A DNA stretch of 64,000 nt. It comes from Symbiodinium kawagutii. Lineage: Eukaryota; Sar; Dinophyceae; Suessiales; Symbiodiniaceae. The notes under the pieces were generated by a model that saw only the letters and a program-made list of their open reading frames with translations, made no database searches and was not told the DNA's origin. Each line of letters opens with the position of its first letter. The stretch's first letter is position 1. The stretch covers positions 178,281-242,280 of the forward strand of contig VSDK01021623.1 of NCBI GenBank assembly GCA_009767595.1, written 5' to 3'. Of this stretch, positions 11,812-22,164 are shown in pieces. The position numbers and the translations under genes were made by a program.

Positions 11812-11991
11812 TGAACCGAACTCATTAAAAAACAACAACCTCCGCCCATCATCGTCGAAGAGTGTGCCAGCGCAGGTGATACCGCCCGGATCGACGAAGT
11901 GGACCGGTGGCTGCGGTCGGTTGGATGCGTGTTGGGCTTGCCCGAGATAGAAAAACAGGCAAAAAGGCTCGTTTTTTGGTGGTTTTCTTAA
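11812..11991 (+). CDS. candidate exon; antisense ORF overlaps
   Basis: Between in-frame stops this frame contains PIIVEECASAG followed by DTARIDEVDRWLRSVGCVLG then LPEIEKQ, which reads like an amphipathic helical protein. GC content is highest at 11850-11945. No domain is recognised and the exact splice edges are unclear. A minus-strand frame is open over 11731-12207 and also looks protein-like, so strand is uncertain. Confidence 0.35.
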
Positions 11992-12339
11992 GGTTGGAAA
12001 GATGATTCCTAACCAATTCCTAAGGGCACTTCTTAATGCCTGCAACCATGATCCACCAATTCCGAAGTGGGGATACACACCAATGAAATGACAGTTGAAA
12101 ATCACCTTTATATGCCCAGGATGAAGCACGTTGTTGAATATCACAACAGAACTGTCAGGTAGTTGAACCCATCGACATTGAACAACGCCGGTCTTAAAAT
12201 GGGTCAATCATCTCTGAATCGTGGATGCCAGAGAAAATTATGGGTGGGAAATTCGACAGGACTTGCATCACACATGTAGGTGGGATGACATGTCCATTGT
12301 CAACCATGATCAGTCACCATTGACTATCATTTAACTGGC

Positions 12340-12430
12340 GGTTGGTTGGGAGGAGCCAGCGGTATCCTGTGCTATCCCTTGAATACGGGGGAGCAAGGCC
12401 ATGAGCTACCGGCCACTTAGCAAATGGTAT
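12340..12430 (+). repeat. family B element, copy 4
   Basis: GTTGGTTGGGAGGAGCC, GGTATCCTGTGCTATCCC, ATACGGGGGAGC, GAGCTACCGGCCACTTAG and CAAATGGTA appear in the family order. The AGGAGT segment before GGCCAC is missing. Confidence 0.65.
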
Positions 12431-12885
12431 TCAGTTTCCGAAAGGAACAATGAACATGATGCAGATATCTGAGGAGATCTCAGATCACTACTTCTATCCA
12501 AAGGAAACAACGAGCCTTAAACGATTTGTTTTACCTCAAAAACTTCGAGGTTTAGGATTTCATCCAGGATAATCTTTTGTGGAGCGACCTAGCCTCTTTT
12601 CCCCAGATAGTTGGTGTTGCATCTCTACGGCTGTTGACCAGTGACCAGTGACCAGACCGGCGACCCACGCAATCGGTCATTCTGATCGGGGTTTTGGGCG
12701 GCAGATTTCGATCTTCCCGGAGCTACGGAGCTGCTCAACAGCTTTGGGGTAATTGACCTGTGGCCAAGATCATCCCATATCATCCAAGTGGTTTATAATC
12801 ATGTGCATTGTTATTAGCAAGATTATATTGGATGATGAAACCAGATGATATTCACAAGATGATATTAACAAGATGATATTAATCA

Positions 12886-13089
12886 GTGATATTCACCAGT
12901 GTTTCATTCATGAAGCTGACACAGGCGTTGAGCAAATGCATGGACTCATGTGCTCAGTTCCGTGGCGACACCAGCCGTGGCGTACGCCAAGCCATTGGGG
13001 TGGTCATCAGTTCGATGGTTGGAGCCACCAGCGATGGCCCTATGCCCGGGATTGAGTGGTTCATAAGAAGGGGACTGGTTGGAGATTGA
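12886..13089 (+). CDS. candidate exon-bearing ORF
   Basis: The central part reads TQALSKCMD then SCAQFRGDTSRGVRQAIGVV then ISSMVGATSDGPMPG, which has secreted or globular character. A possible acceptor CACCAG lies at 12895-12900. No clean donor is seen; the frame runs into simple sequence before its stop. No family is recognised. Confidence 0.35.
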   Translation: MIFTSVSFMKLTQALSKCMDSCAQFRGDTSRGVRQAIGVVISSMVGATSDGPMPGIEWFIRRGLVGD

Positions 13090-13178
13090 TGACCAGGTTG
13101 GCTGAGTAGTTTTAACCATGGTTAATAATGGTTAACAATAGGAAATAATAAGCAACAACAATAGTGGTTAAACAACTA

Positions 13179-13280
13179 CTGGTTGGTGGTTTCAAAGATT
13201 TTTCATTTTTCCCTTGTAATAATCATTAACAAATGGTTGGTTTACTCATGTTTTTCATAGGTGTTGAAACCACCAACCAG
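13179..13280. mobile_element. family E MITE, copy 1
   Basis: Perfect 17-bp terminal inverted repeats: CTGGTTGGTGGTTTCAA on the left and TTGAAACCACCAACCAG on the right, 102 bp in total. The interior has TTTTTCATAG near the right end, as in copies 49341 and 62392. Confidence 0.8.
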
Positions 13281-13781
13281 GAGAGGTTTGTAAGAAGGGC
13301 AAGGACTATCAGTGATGAGACTCAGGTCTATTGATAAGTTCTCCGCAGACTTCATCTTCCATGTGGCCATGTGAGAGTCACGTGATGTTGGCAGTCTCCG
13401 CAATCCATCGAGCTGTTTCTTACATGATTGAGCTAGGACATTATACGGGTTGACAAAATCTACCCATACCATACTAACTTTCATGAATGGCACTCGGGTG
13501 ATTTTGCTGGCATAGGTGGGTAATGGTGGGTATATGTTTCGTGGAACATCTGGATTTTCTTGAAAAAGTCTACCATGCATGGCATTAGCATGGGATACCC
13601 GACTCCCACGCAGTAACACGCGTGCAGACACACGCCCTGCATCCCATGCATCCACGAGCTCGTGGTGCAGGAGAAACTCACTGATCAAGAGCTCTTTGAG
13701 AAGGACCTGAACTGAGCGATGTCGCAGGGAAGCATGGGCTTGGAAACTACCCCAAGTAGGTCCAACAGGTTCTAACCTTGC
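13242..13781 (-). CDS. unrecognised minus-strand ORF, 179 codons
   Basis: Open from just after a stop to TAA at 13242-13244. Without a clear start codon at its beginning it is more likely an exon than a whole gene. Segments such as GPTWGSFQAHASLRH and KELLISEFLLHHELVDAWDA look like a folded protein, and the residue mix stays balanced throughout. The last 13 or so codons lie in the family E element and are unlikely to be original coding sequence. A possible acceptor GTTCAG lies near 13710. No family is recognised. Confidence 0.35.
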   Translation of the reverse strand, partial: ARLEPVGPTWGSFQAHASLRHRSVQVLLKELLISEFLLHHELVDAWDAGRVSARVLLRGSRVSHANAMHGRLFQENPDVPRNIYPPLPTYASKITRVPFMKVSMVWVDFVNPYNVLAQSCKKQLDGLRRLPTSRDSHMATWKMKSAENLSIDLSLITDSPCPSYKPLLVGGFNTYEKHE

Positions 13782-13867
13782 TTATTGGATGCCATTCATT
13801 GATGAATGGGTTACAACTCCATGCTTATTGGATGATGCCATTTATTGATGAACGGGTTATAACTCCA
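13779..13867. repeat. imperfect tandem duplication, about 46 bp
   Basis: Two units beginning TGCTTATTGGATG and ending AACTCCA (13779-13820 and 13822-13867). They differ by a 3-bp ATG insertion and four substitutions. Each contains an ATTCATTGATGAAT-like palindrome. Confidence 0.75.
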
Positions 13868-13896
13868 TGCTTTTCTAATCTTTTATAGTTATTAGC

Positions 13897-13990
13897 ACTA
13901 ATGGTGGTTTCTGATTAGTGTCTACCTGTTGGTTTCATCTATTTTCATTGCTTTAGGGGGGGGTTACACTAATCAGAAACCAACATTAAT
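13897..13990. mobile_element. family F MITE-like hairpin element
   Basis: Perfect 16-bp inverted ends, GGTTTCTGATTAGTGT at 13906-13921 and its reverse complement at 13966-13981. The match extends imperfectly outward to about 25 bp. Only one copy is seen in the window. Confidence 0.65.
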
Positions 13991-14213
13991 TGGGATGATC
14001 TTCCAAGCAGATGACTGTGAATCAGAGATCCTCCAAAGCGGCGAAACTGCCCCTGGATCGGTGGCGGCACCATTTCGAACCACCCCCAGCTGGTCCTACC
14101 AGTGGAAGTTGGCACGTCATGGAGGGTCAAATGTTGGGTTGGGTGCTTAGTGGCTTGTTACGGGGTTCACTTGTGGTTATTACTTTGGGAAAATAATCAA
14201 TCATATCAAACTA

Positions 14214-14318
14214 CTAGTTGGTGGTTGGATTCTGTTTGACATGTTGATTTTCGCTTCCTCAATGACTTTGGAATGGTTGATTGATCAGTATTTTTTCAGC
14301 TGGGGTTGAAACAACCGG
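14214..14318. mobile_element. family E MITE, diverged copy 2
   Basis: Left end CTAGTTGGTGGTTGGA, right end TTTTTTCAGCTGGGGTTGAA then ACAACCGG. Same length and right-half layout as the copies at 13179 and 49341. Confidence 0.5.
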
Positions 14319-14717
14319 ATAATATTGGTAATTTCACTCTACTTGTATCCATCATACCTTGTAGTTACGCCACTCAGCGGGGGTACCACATTTATCGGTA
14401 CGTATATTTGTTTCTTTGCATTAGTGCACATACTTGTGCTGATTTGTTGCTTATGCACCCCTATGCACCCCCACGACTTGACGCGTTCCATTTCTGATTG
14501 TGGTTGCCTATCCATACGGATAAACAGGATGCAAATCCCGGAAAGTTGTTTACCTTCAGCAAAATCCCAGGGAAATTACTTACTTACCAAATTTATGGTG
14601 GCCTGGCATGGTAAATCAACTGGTTGAGGTCAGTGTTCATCACCTCCTGGAAATGGCTTTTGCCAATGGCTGCGCTGCTTTGCAGCTCAAGCGTTGTGGA
14701 ACTTGCGAGCTGACGTC

Positions 14718-16775
14718 ATGGCCAGTGGCAGTGGTGGATCCGGTGATCGCGCCCTGGTTGAGATTCATGTGGTCTGCTTGAATGGCGAAGAGATTATCAT
14801 GAGCCTTTGCCGTTCCACATTGGGAATCGAAGTGCTCCGGATGGTTGTAAGGCAGCTTCCCCCAAAGAGAGGTGCAAAGCCCACTCTCCAATACAATTGT
14901 TCGCCGCTGATGCTGCACCAAACATTGCAGGAGCAAGGCATAGAGAGTGAAGTTGCGACATTGTCCTGCACCTACATTCCCACGGATGTAGGTGCTGCGT
15001 GGAGATTTGTGAAAGGGTTCTCTGTTTCTGACAGAGAAATCGCACTAGAAGGGATCACACAGATAAAATGTGCACCATGCAGTGACTATTTGTACCATCT
15101 TCCCCGGAGCCTGACTACTTTGACGTTTGCTAGTCGATTCAACCGGAGCCTTGCTCAGGTGTCCTTTCCGAGCAGCCTGCAAACTCTGACTTTTGGCTCT
15201 GACTTCAACCAGAGCCTTGATCGGGCCACCTTGCCCAGCAACCTGCAAACTTTGACTTTTGGATATTTCTTCAATAAGAGCCTCGATGGGGTCACCTTGC
15301 CCAGCAACCTGCAAACTTTGATTTTTGGCTGTAGCTTCAACCAGAGCCTTGATCAGGTCACCTTGCCCAGCAACCTGCAAACTTTAACTTTTGGCTCTGA
15401 TTGGAATCAGAGCCTTGCTCGGGTGACCTTGCCCAGCAACCTGCAAATTTTGACTTTTGGCGACGCCTTCAACCGGAGCCTTGATGGGGTCACCTGGCCT
15501 AGCAACCTGCAAACTTTGACTTTTGGTGATATGTTCAACCAGAGCCTTGATCTGGTCGCCTTGCCCAGCAACCTGCAAACTTTGACTTTTGGCAATGCAT
15601 TCAACCGGTTGCTTCATCGGGTCACCTTCCCGAGCAACCTGCAAACTTTGACATTTGGCAAAAGCTTCAACCAGAGCCTTGATGGGGTCACCTGGCCTAG
15701 CAACCTGCAAACGTTGACTTTTGGCGATATGTTCAAGCAGAGCCTTGATCTGGTCGCCTTGCCCAGCAACCTGCAAACTTTGACTTTTGGCAGTGCATTC
15801 AACCAGAGCCTTGATGGGGTCACCTTGCCCAGCAACCTGCAAACTTTGACTTTTGGCAGTGCATTCAACCCATTCAACCAGAGCCTTGATGGGGTCACCT
15901 TGCCTAGCAACCTGCAAACTCTGACTTTTGGCCCCAATTGGAACCAGAGCCTTGCTCGGGTTACCTTGCCCAGCAACCTGCAAATTTTGACTTTTAACGA
16001 CGCCTTCAACCGGAGCCTTGATGGGGTCACCTTGCCGAGTAGCTTGCAAACTTTGAGTTTAAGCTTTAGATTTAACCTTGATGGGATAGCGTTGCTCAGC
16101 AACCTGCAAACTTTAACTTTTGGCTGTAGCTTCAACCAGAGCCTTGATGGTATCACCTGGCCTAGCAACCTGCAAATTTTGACTTTTGGCGATAAGTTCA
16201 ACCAGAGCCTTGATCTGGTCGCCTTGCCCGGCAACCTGCAAACTTTGACTTTTGGTAATGCATTCAACCAGAGCCTTGATCGGATCACCTGGCCTAGCAA
16301 CCTGCAAACTTTGACATTTGGCAAAAGCTTCAACCAGAGCCTTGATGGGGTCACCTTGCCCAGCAACCTGCAAACTTTGACTTTTGGCTATGGCTTCAAC
16401 CAGAGCCTTGATGGGGTCACCTTGCCCAGCAACCTGCAAGCTTTGATTTTTGGCTGTAGCTTCAACCAGAGCCTTGATCAGGTCACCTTGCCCAGCAACC
16501 TGCAAACTTTAACTTTTGGCTCCGATTGGAACCAGAGCCTTGATCGGGTCGCCTTGCCCAGCAACCTGCAAACTTTGACTTTTGGCAGTGCATTCAACCA
16601 GAGCCTTGATGGGGTCACCTTGCCCAGCAACCTGCAAACTTTGACTTTTGGCAGTGCATTCAACCGGAGCCTTGATGGGGTCACCTTGCCGAGCAACCTG
16701 CAAACTTTGATTTTGGAGCAGGGCTTTGCTTATGGTTCGACTATGATCTGCATAGATCCGCAACGAATCATTTGA
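14718..16775 (+). CDS. FNIP-repeat protein with ubiquitin-like N-terminus
   Basis: Uninterrupted 685-residue frame. The ATG at 14718 (MASGSGGSG) is preferred; the frame is open a little upstream but lacks ATG there. Residues about 14-92 resemble a ubiquitin-like fold (VEIHVVCLNGEEI, STLGIEVLRMVVRQLP, then LMLHQTLQEQGI). From residue about 141 to 668 there are about 24 repeats of 22 residues, consensus FNQSLDGVTLPSNLQTLTFG plus two variable residues, matching FNIP/LRR-type repeats known from Dictyostelium and dinoflagellates. Such repeats are expected to build a curved protein-binding solenoid. Repeat 11 carries a 3-residue FNP duplication and repeat 15 lacks two residues. There is no signal peptide or membrane segment. 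Function unknown; an adaptor role is inference. Absence of introns suggests a retroposed origin. Confidence 0.9.
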   Translation: MASGSGGSGDRALVEIHVVCLNGEEIIMSLCRSTLGIEVLRMVVRQLPPKRGAKPTLQYNCSPLMLHQTLQEQGIESEVATLSCTYIPTDVGAAWRFVKGFSVSDREIALEGITQIKCAPCSDYLYHLPRSLTTLTFASRFNRSLAQVSFPSSLQTLTFGSDFNQSLDRATLPSNLQTLTFGYFFNKSLDGVTLPSNLQTLIFGCSFNQSLDQVTLPSNLQTLTFGSDWNQSLARVTLPSNLQILTFGDAFNRSLDGVTWPSNLQTLTFGDMFNQSLDLVALPSNLQTLTFGNAFNRLLHRVTFPSNLQTLTFGKSFNQSLDGVTWPSNLQTLTFGDMFKQSLDLVALPSNLQTLTFGSAFNQSLDGVTLPSNLQTLTFGSAFNPFNQSLDGVTLPSNLQTLTFGPNWNQSLARVTLPSNLQILTFNDAFNRSLDGVTLPSSLQTLSLSFRFNLDGIALLSNLQTLTFGCSFNQSLDGITWPSNLQILTFGDKFNQSLDLVALPGNLQTLTFGNAFNQSLDRITWPSNLQTLTFGKSFNQSLDGVTLPSNLQTLTFGYGFNQSLDGVTLPSNLQALIFGCSFNQSLDQVTLPSNLQTLTFGSDWNQSLDRVALPSNLQTLTFGSAFNQSLDGVTLPSNLQTLTFGSAFNRSLDGVTLPSNLQTLILEQGFAYGSTMICIDPQRII
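15138..16721 (+). repeat. 66-bp coding tandem repeat array
   Basis: About 24 units of 66 bp encode the FNIP repeats. Nucleotide identity between many units is very high (shared TTGCCCAGCAACCTGCAAAC), so the array is young or homogenised by unequal exchange. Order of variants shows blocks of several units duplicated together: W-N start, then DA, GVTW/DM and DLVAL/NA types recur. The array leaves long antisense frames open. Confidence 0.9.
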
Positions 16776-17335
16776 GATTTGTGATCATTAAAAGAAAAAT
16801 GACTTTGCACAGAGTGATTGGACTTTGCCTTCGGGTCATGGCTGATCAGAATGCTCTCTTGGATCAGACGTTTGGCTTCGGGCCAATCAATTTTGCGTTC
16901 ATGGCTGGTGCTTTGTCCATGATTCGTCCAGTTGCGCTCTTGTCAGTGGATGATTGACAGACGTGTCGTTTTTTTGCCATTGAAAAGATAGATTATACAT
17001 AACACACTGACCAGTTGATGGTTATAAGTTATAATTATGTTTTTTTTTATCTCCCCAATATTTGGGATGGTTGGTCGACACACATATTTGTAAGAGGGGA
17101 TGGTTCAACCAACCGATCCAGATGACCAGGGACCAAAAGAACACATTGATAGAGGCTCTGTTTCCCTGAGACTTGTCATGGTCACTGAGTCGCTTTTGGG
17201 TTGCGGCTGGTTGGGGCTTTTCCTCACCATGAGTTGCCATGACCGAATCGAAGGGAACCAGTACCAACAGGGAATATCATGGTGCAATGATCGTGCAATG
17301 AGGCTGGGGCATCGGCTTCAAACCCTTGGGATGCG
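16776..17335. other. 3' flank of the FNIP gene
   Basis: Probably untranslated region and spacer. A 61-codon frame at 16772-16957 follows the stop directly, but is more likely readthrough of the 3' flank than a gene. No polyadenylation-type signal is recognisable. Confidence 0.3.
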
Positions 17336-17397
17336 ATGCGAAATAGCACCAGAATCATGTGGACAACTCACCATAGCAGCTGCACACCCGCTACCGG

Positions 17398-17596
17398 TCA
17401 TGCCCTCCAGAACCAGCAAGAGATCTTTGAACCATGGGACCTCCGGGATCTGTGGAAGTTGGCTGCTTGGCGCAAAGCAGTTGCTCCCAACACGCTGCGG
17501 GTTCTACATCGATCTCAGGATACCGGTTGTGGTACTCATGAGCCGTGTTGGGAAGTTGATTTCGATGACCACGACAATTATATGTTGGTGGATTAG
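17398..17596 (+). CDS. candidate terminal exon
   Basis: The frame reads ALQNQQE, then IFEPWDLRDLWKLAAWRKAV, then APNTLRVLHRSQDTGCG and an acidic C-terminus PCWEVDFDDHDNYMLVD before TAG. Tryptophan-rich helical segments and an acidic tail look like real protein. A second forward frame (17100-17624) is open over the same DNA but is less structured. The upstream edge is not resolved; CTCCAG at 17403-17408 is one possible acceptor. Confidence 0.4.
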
Positions 17597-18284
17597 ATTT
17601 CAGGACAATTGGGAGAAATGGTAGTAGTGCTGGATCATGTTGCATATTCATAGACCATCATGGCGCCCGATACTTGATTGTGAATGGTGGTGGTGGTGGT
17701 GGTGCTTGATCTGTGGATCTACCATCAGATATGCTGCAGTAAGGTCGTTCAACGGAACCTGGCTGGTGTTCGAGGGAGCTGCGGCTGGGGGCCGGGTCCC
17801 CTTTGAAGGGGGAGCGCTGCCAGAGCGGCCTCGCAGGACTGGCCGTTGCCCAGTCCTGGTAGCAACCACCACTACACTCTGGTAGACTGACCTTGCGCCT
17901 GGAATTTCCCACCATTTCTAGCTCTTTTACCTGTTGAAAACGGTGACTTCAAGCTTCCAGGGGTACCAGAGGGCGGTGGTGGCTCACCGAAGGGACAAGC
18001 CACTTGCAACTGATGAAACCACCTAGTGGTGGCCAGATCCGGCCACCGTCTCTACGGAAAGTCACCGGGGGTAGCTACCCATTGAGCTGGATCTTGGTTG
18101 CTGCCTGGTTCACCAACAACCCTTACCCTTCCAGCCGTATATAATAGGTAACATCAACCAGCGCAAGTCTAACAATCCCTGGTTAAGACTGGAAGGATTG
18201 GATGGGATTAGGAATGGTTGTAGAGTTTTTTCCTGGCCCTGGGCCGAATGTGTTAGAAACCACGCACCTAGTTGCCACTTGCAG

Positions 18285-18360
18285 GATGCCACCAAGGGCC
18301 AAGTACGAAGAACTGTCGAAGAGACACCGACCTTGGGACACCACCTGGTTCCGCTGCAAG
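18285..18360 (+). CDS. candidate internal exon, GC donor
   Basis: Acceptor CACTTGCAG|G opens a frame reading DATKGQVRRTVEETPTLGHH then LVPLQ. The exon would end at CTGCAAG|GCTAGG, a GC donor of the kind dinoflagellates use. A competing frame is open through the same segment with a more basic peptide, so the frame choice is not certain. Confidence 0.35.
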
Positions 18361-19263
18361 GCTAGGCCAAGCATCCAACGTGGTTCTAAACCAGCAGAGC
18401 AATAGCTGAGAGAGTCACTTACTCTTCTTCCTTCGGTTATCTAAATAAGGGTAAGTAAAAGTTCCGTAGTTATGGATATTAAGCAGTTGCTTTTACTTGA
18501 GGATAAATTTGATTATTCATACTTTTGACAATAAGCTCTAGTAGTTATGATGATATAAGATGAGATAAGTATGTATCAATAACAGTACGTATTTACCTTT
18601 GAGGTGCTGAATAGAGTCGCGTCCTTATGTTATTAATGGTTCCTATCTTTCGATCAGCTCAATGCTAGCACCACATCCATGCATGCGCGTGGCTTTTCTC
18701 AGGTTCCAGTCAAGCTGGTGTTGACAGTGTTCATCACGTGCCTCAGCACAGTGGCGGCGGATCAGGTTGTTAGTAGGCAAAATCAAGGATTACAAGATTA
18801 TTGGCAAGCTGATGAAGCTTATTGAGTTGATCATAGCTGATGAATCTTGTCTTCTTGATGCTGATCCATGTGATTAGTGTCTTGTTAGCGGAATCATCGG
18901 TACACGCTGATTGTCAGGTTTGCAAATTTGACCACTGTCACTAGCCGTGGTTTTCCGTTTATCAAGATAGTGGCAATGACACGCAGATTTTCAGTTTATC
19001 AAGATCAACCGTGGTGAATATGAGCAGATTGTTGTTTTCTCATTTTTTTCAACTTTCACCACAGTTAACGAGGCTCCTTCAAAGGCTCGCAGTGGTGAAG
19101 TTCGAAGGCAGAAGGATCCTTCGATCGGCTCCAAAGGGCTCCCATCCTAGCACGAAACATGTGCAGATACCCAGCTTCAAGCTGGATGCATAGCTGGTGT
19201 CATTTTTCCCCAACAGCGTAAGCTTATGGGGTCTTCGGCCCAGTTAAGCTCCGGTGTGAGCCG

Positions 19264-19780
19264 GTGCAGGTTCCAGGCTCAGGTTCCGGAGGTTCCGGAG
19301 GTTCCGGAAGGTTCCGGGGAGTTCCGTTGTGGATGGTAGGCCAGGTTCCGGAAGGTTCCGCAGGGTTCTGGAAGGTTCCAAGGAGTTTGCCAGGCAAGGT
19401 TGCGGAAGGTTCCGGGGAGTTCTGGTGCAAAGGTTCCAGAAGGTTCCGGAGGGATCTGGAAAGCTCCGAGTTCCGGCGCGAATGGTTCCGGAAGGTTCCG
19501 AAAATTCCGGAAGGTTTCGGGGAGTCCAGTGCAGATGGCAGGCCAGGTTTTGGAAGGTTCCGGGAGGGTTCCGGAAGGTTCCAGGATGTCCGGTGCAGAT
19601 GGTAGGCCAGGTTCCGGAAGGTTCTGGAGGGTACCGGTAAGTTCGTGCAGATGTAAGGCAAGGTTCCGGAAGGTTCCCGGAAGTTGCGGTGCAGCTTCCA
19701 GTCTCAGGTTCCAGAGGTTCCGAAATGTTGTGGGGAGTTCAGGCAAGGTGGTGGAAAGTTCAGGAACGTTCTGGAAGTAA
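19264..19780. repeat. GGTTCCGGAA minisatellite
   Basis: About 500 bp built of GGTTCCGGAAGGTTCCGGA-like units, many with period 10 (TTCCGGAAGG). They are arranged in higher-order blocks that begin TGCAGATGGTAGGCCAGG, at about 19325, 19540, 19593 and 19645. Both strands are open for over 100 codons with V-P-E-G-S-G or P-E-P-S-R periodic peptides, which are by-products of the repeat. GAA-GG-TTC alternation matches the inverted-pentamer form of heat-shock elements. Confidence 0.85.
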
Positions 19781-19980
19781 AACATGAGATTGCGCAGAAG
19801 CAGCCTGGGCGATATTTACACAAACTCAATGAATGCTTCTTACGCATGCCATCGTGATCATGCCTCCGATTTCTTTGTTACATACCAATATGCCGCAAAA
19901 AAAATACGCGCGGAATCATTCAGATCTGTGGCTCTTGCTGTTGGGGATACCACCTTAGCTTATTTTTGATGGGCAGACAG

Positions 19981-21368
19981 ATGGACAGAAATTCTAGTTA
20001 ACTACCTAGTACCACTATCAACCAACAGATTGTGTATGAGCCACTATGAACCAACTAGTGGCTGATGAAGCCAGTCGTGGGTGCCACGAGTTGGCCACAA
20101 AAATCCATCCCTGATGGGCAGATGGACAGACATCCCACGGATACCCTACGAGCCCGAAAATTCCTGCCGAATGGTAGAGGCTACCTCTCCAATTCCTAAA
20201 CTTAGCAGCTTTGAAGAAGCAACTCTCATGATCAACCATTGCTATAAACCATCCATCATCAATCATCACGGACTATTTCCATAGATCAACAAGTTTGACC
20301 ACCAGCTACCAAGTACGGAGCTGTTGGGACGTGACTAACCACCCATTTTTTGGATTGCTGGTAATGGTTTACCCATTCCCAAATTTTGAAACGCGTTATG
20401 ATGGTCATTCATACCTAGGGTCCCTTGCTACTTAAGTGGAGCAACACCCTTGGGCCATCTCCCTTTCGGCACATGGGTCATGTAGTCATGACACCGGGGC
20501 ACATCATGAAATACCGCACTACTTGGTAATTATGGATGGCGAGGAGAATGCATTTTCTGTCACAGCTTTTCTGCCTTCCACATGGTCGTGACTTCCCTTG
20601 AAGATGGGCCCATGGGAATTGATGCTTGATATTTTAGCCGTTTTTAGCCTACTTGATTGATGAAACCCAGCTGACACTCCATCATGATGATCGTGGATGA
20701 TCCGCGTATGTTACTTACCAGCGGTAGAAGTGGTTGTACCATCCTCCTTACGACACCAGCTACCTCCGGTGTAACAAGGGATAAGCCGCCCACTACATAG
20801 GATGATCCATGAAGCACATTTTGAGGAAGCACCAGTTGGAAGCAACGCCTGGAGATCACAAGTAACGGCAGTAAAGCCTCTGGCAGGTGCGTACTTCACC
20901 CAGAGGTGAGTTGTAGTCTGGAAGTCAAACGTGATATTTCCACGATTTTTCGCGGAAAAATCAGGTGTAAATCGATTTTCCACGCAGCCAGGTAGATCAG
21001 AGGCTTGGCTCAGGGGAATTTGGCACGTGAAGAATTTGGGGCGGCAACTGAGTGCGTTCCATAGCTGGTTTTCATCGCTTTTGGTTGGTCTTTGTTGAGC
21101 ACATAGCTGGTGATATCTAGGTTCATAGGCACTTCAACCAACACATCTGGCAAAAACGGCTGGTGATAGTCAGTAATGATCAATGATTAGTGGTCTACCA
21201 ATGCTTAATGCTTAGTAATGAATTTCAAAATTTGTGATGGGAATTGGCCGCGGCGAAGCAATGATGATCACTGTATCTTGAGTTTTCTTGGATCCATGAT
21301 TCCACCGTTTTAACTGATCACACAGGGTCAACCCCTTCACCCGTAAACCAATCTGTGGCTCCGCCCAG
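19981..21368. other. stretch without a supported gene
   Basis: Short overlapping frames occur on both strands (for example 20644-20983 minus), but none has a domain or clean splice edges. Sequence complexity is higher than in the simple-repeat blocks. Confidence 0.25.
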
Positions 21369-21429
21369 GTGGTTCTTCGTGATGCGCTACTATTGGTTCA
21401 ACTGCGTCCTGAGCGAGGCGGACGTCAGG
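21369..21429 (+). CDS. candidate internal exon, 61 bp
   Basis: Acceptor TCCGCCCAG|G and donor GTCAGG|GTCAGG. The phased frame reads WFFVMRYYWFNCVLSEADVR. The WF-x3-R start and later VL and D-x-R spacing recall the core of TIP41-like proteins (WF, R, RVDGVL, DTR). That match is weak, because one residue of spacing is missing and key residues differ, so it is only a suggestion. Confidence 0.35.
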
Positions 21430-22164
21430 GTCAGGTGATCACTCAACTGCTTGGGTGAAACCAGGATCAAGTCACGCATTCGAGTGCTGTGGTTGTCATG
21501 GAACAAGCCCGGTGAGCCACCATGAGCCATCCATCAACCATCGATTAAGCGCTAGTGATGGAAGATGAAATGATATAGTGACGAGTTGAAAGTTCCTTGC
21601 CTTGCGAACAATCAGGGTCTTCACGGAAAACAAACCAAGTTGAACCAAGTTTTCGAATGTTTTCACATTAGTTCTCGCAGCGTCAACTCCGCGTCAACCG
21701 CCCATGGACTGGGTATCCTTCAGTAGTAGGGTTGTATTAATAAACCATCCTAGTTTCAGCATGAGTAGCTGATTTACCATCAAGTGTATGGGGCTTATGA
21801 ATATGGATCTATCAAAAATCATCTTACCCAGTTGGGGCCGCGCTCATATTTTTCCGCGGACTCCCCGGTACATTTAGTATTTCCCGGGTGTTGTTCGTCA
21901 TGATTCCATACAATCCCGTATTTCCAGCCCTGCTATCATCGTCAACAATCGTTACTACTAATAGTTGTTGATACTAGGCTGCGAACGATGTTACGTGTAT
22001 TCGCCACTGAGTAGCTTTATTGATTCGCCAATAAACCTATACCAGCCTATATAAACTGTCTATGTTGCCTGATCTTTCTTGTCAATGATATTGCCAGATA
22101 TTCGTTGTATCAAGATACCAGATTGCCTACATTGGCTAATGTGACTAATATTAGTTAGCCATAT

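Noticed and set aside
15045-16763. Long antisense ORFs (up to 250 codons) over the FNIP gene
   Set aside because: They arise because the 66-bp repeat has few stops on the minus strand. Their peptides merely repeat a 22-residue period and have no domain of their own.
17100-17624. 174-codon plus-strand ORF
   Set aside because: Another frame over 17398-17596 has clearer protein character; the longer frame lacks pattern and begins in simple sequence.
17765-17870. Possible extra family B copy
   Set aside because: It has GAGGGAGCTGC and CCCCTTTGAAGGGGGAGC, but lacks the conserved ACCAAATGGTAG end, so homology is uncertain.
19224-19785. ORFs of 100-168 codons on both strands
   Set aside because: By-products of the GGTTCCGGAA repeat; low-complexity peptides only.
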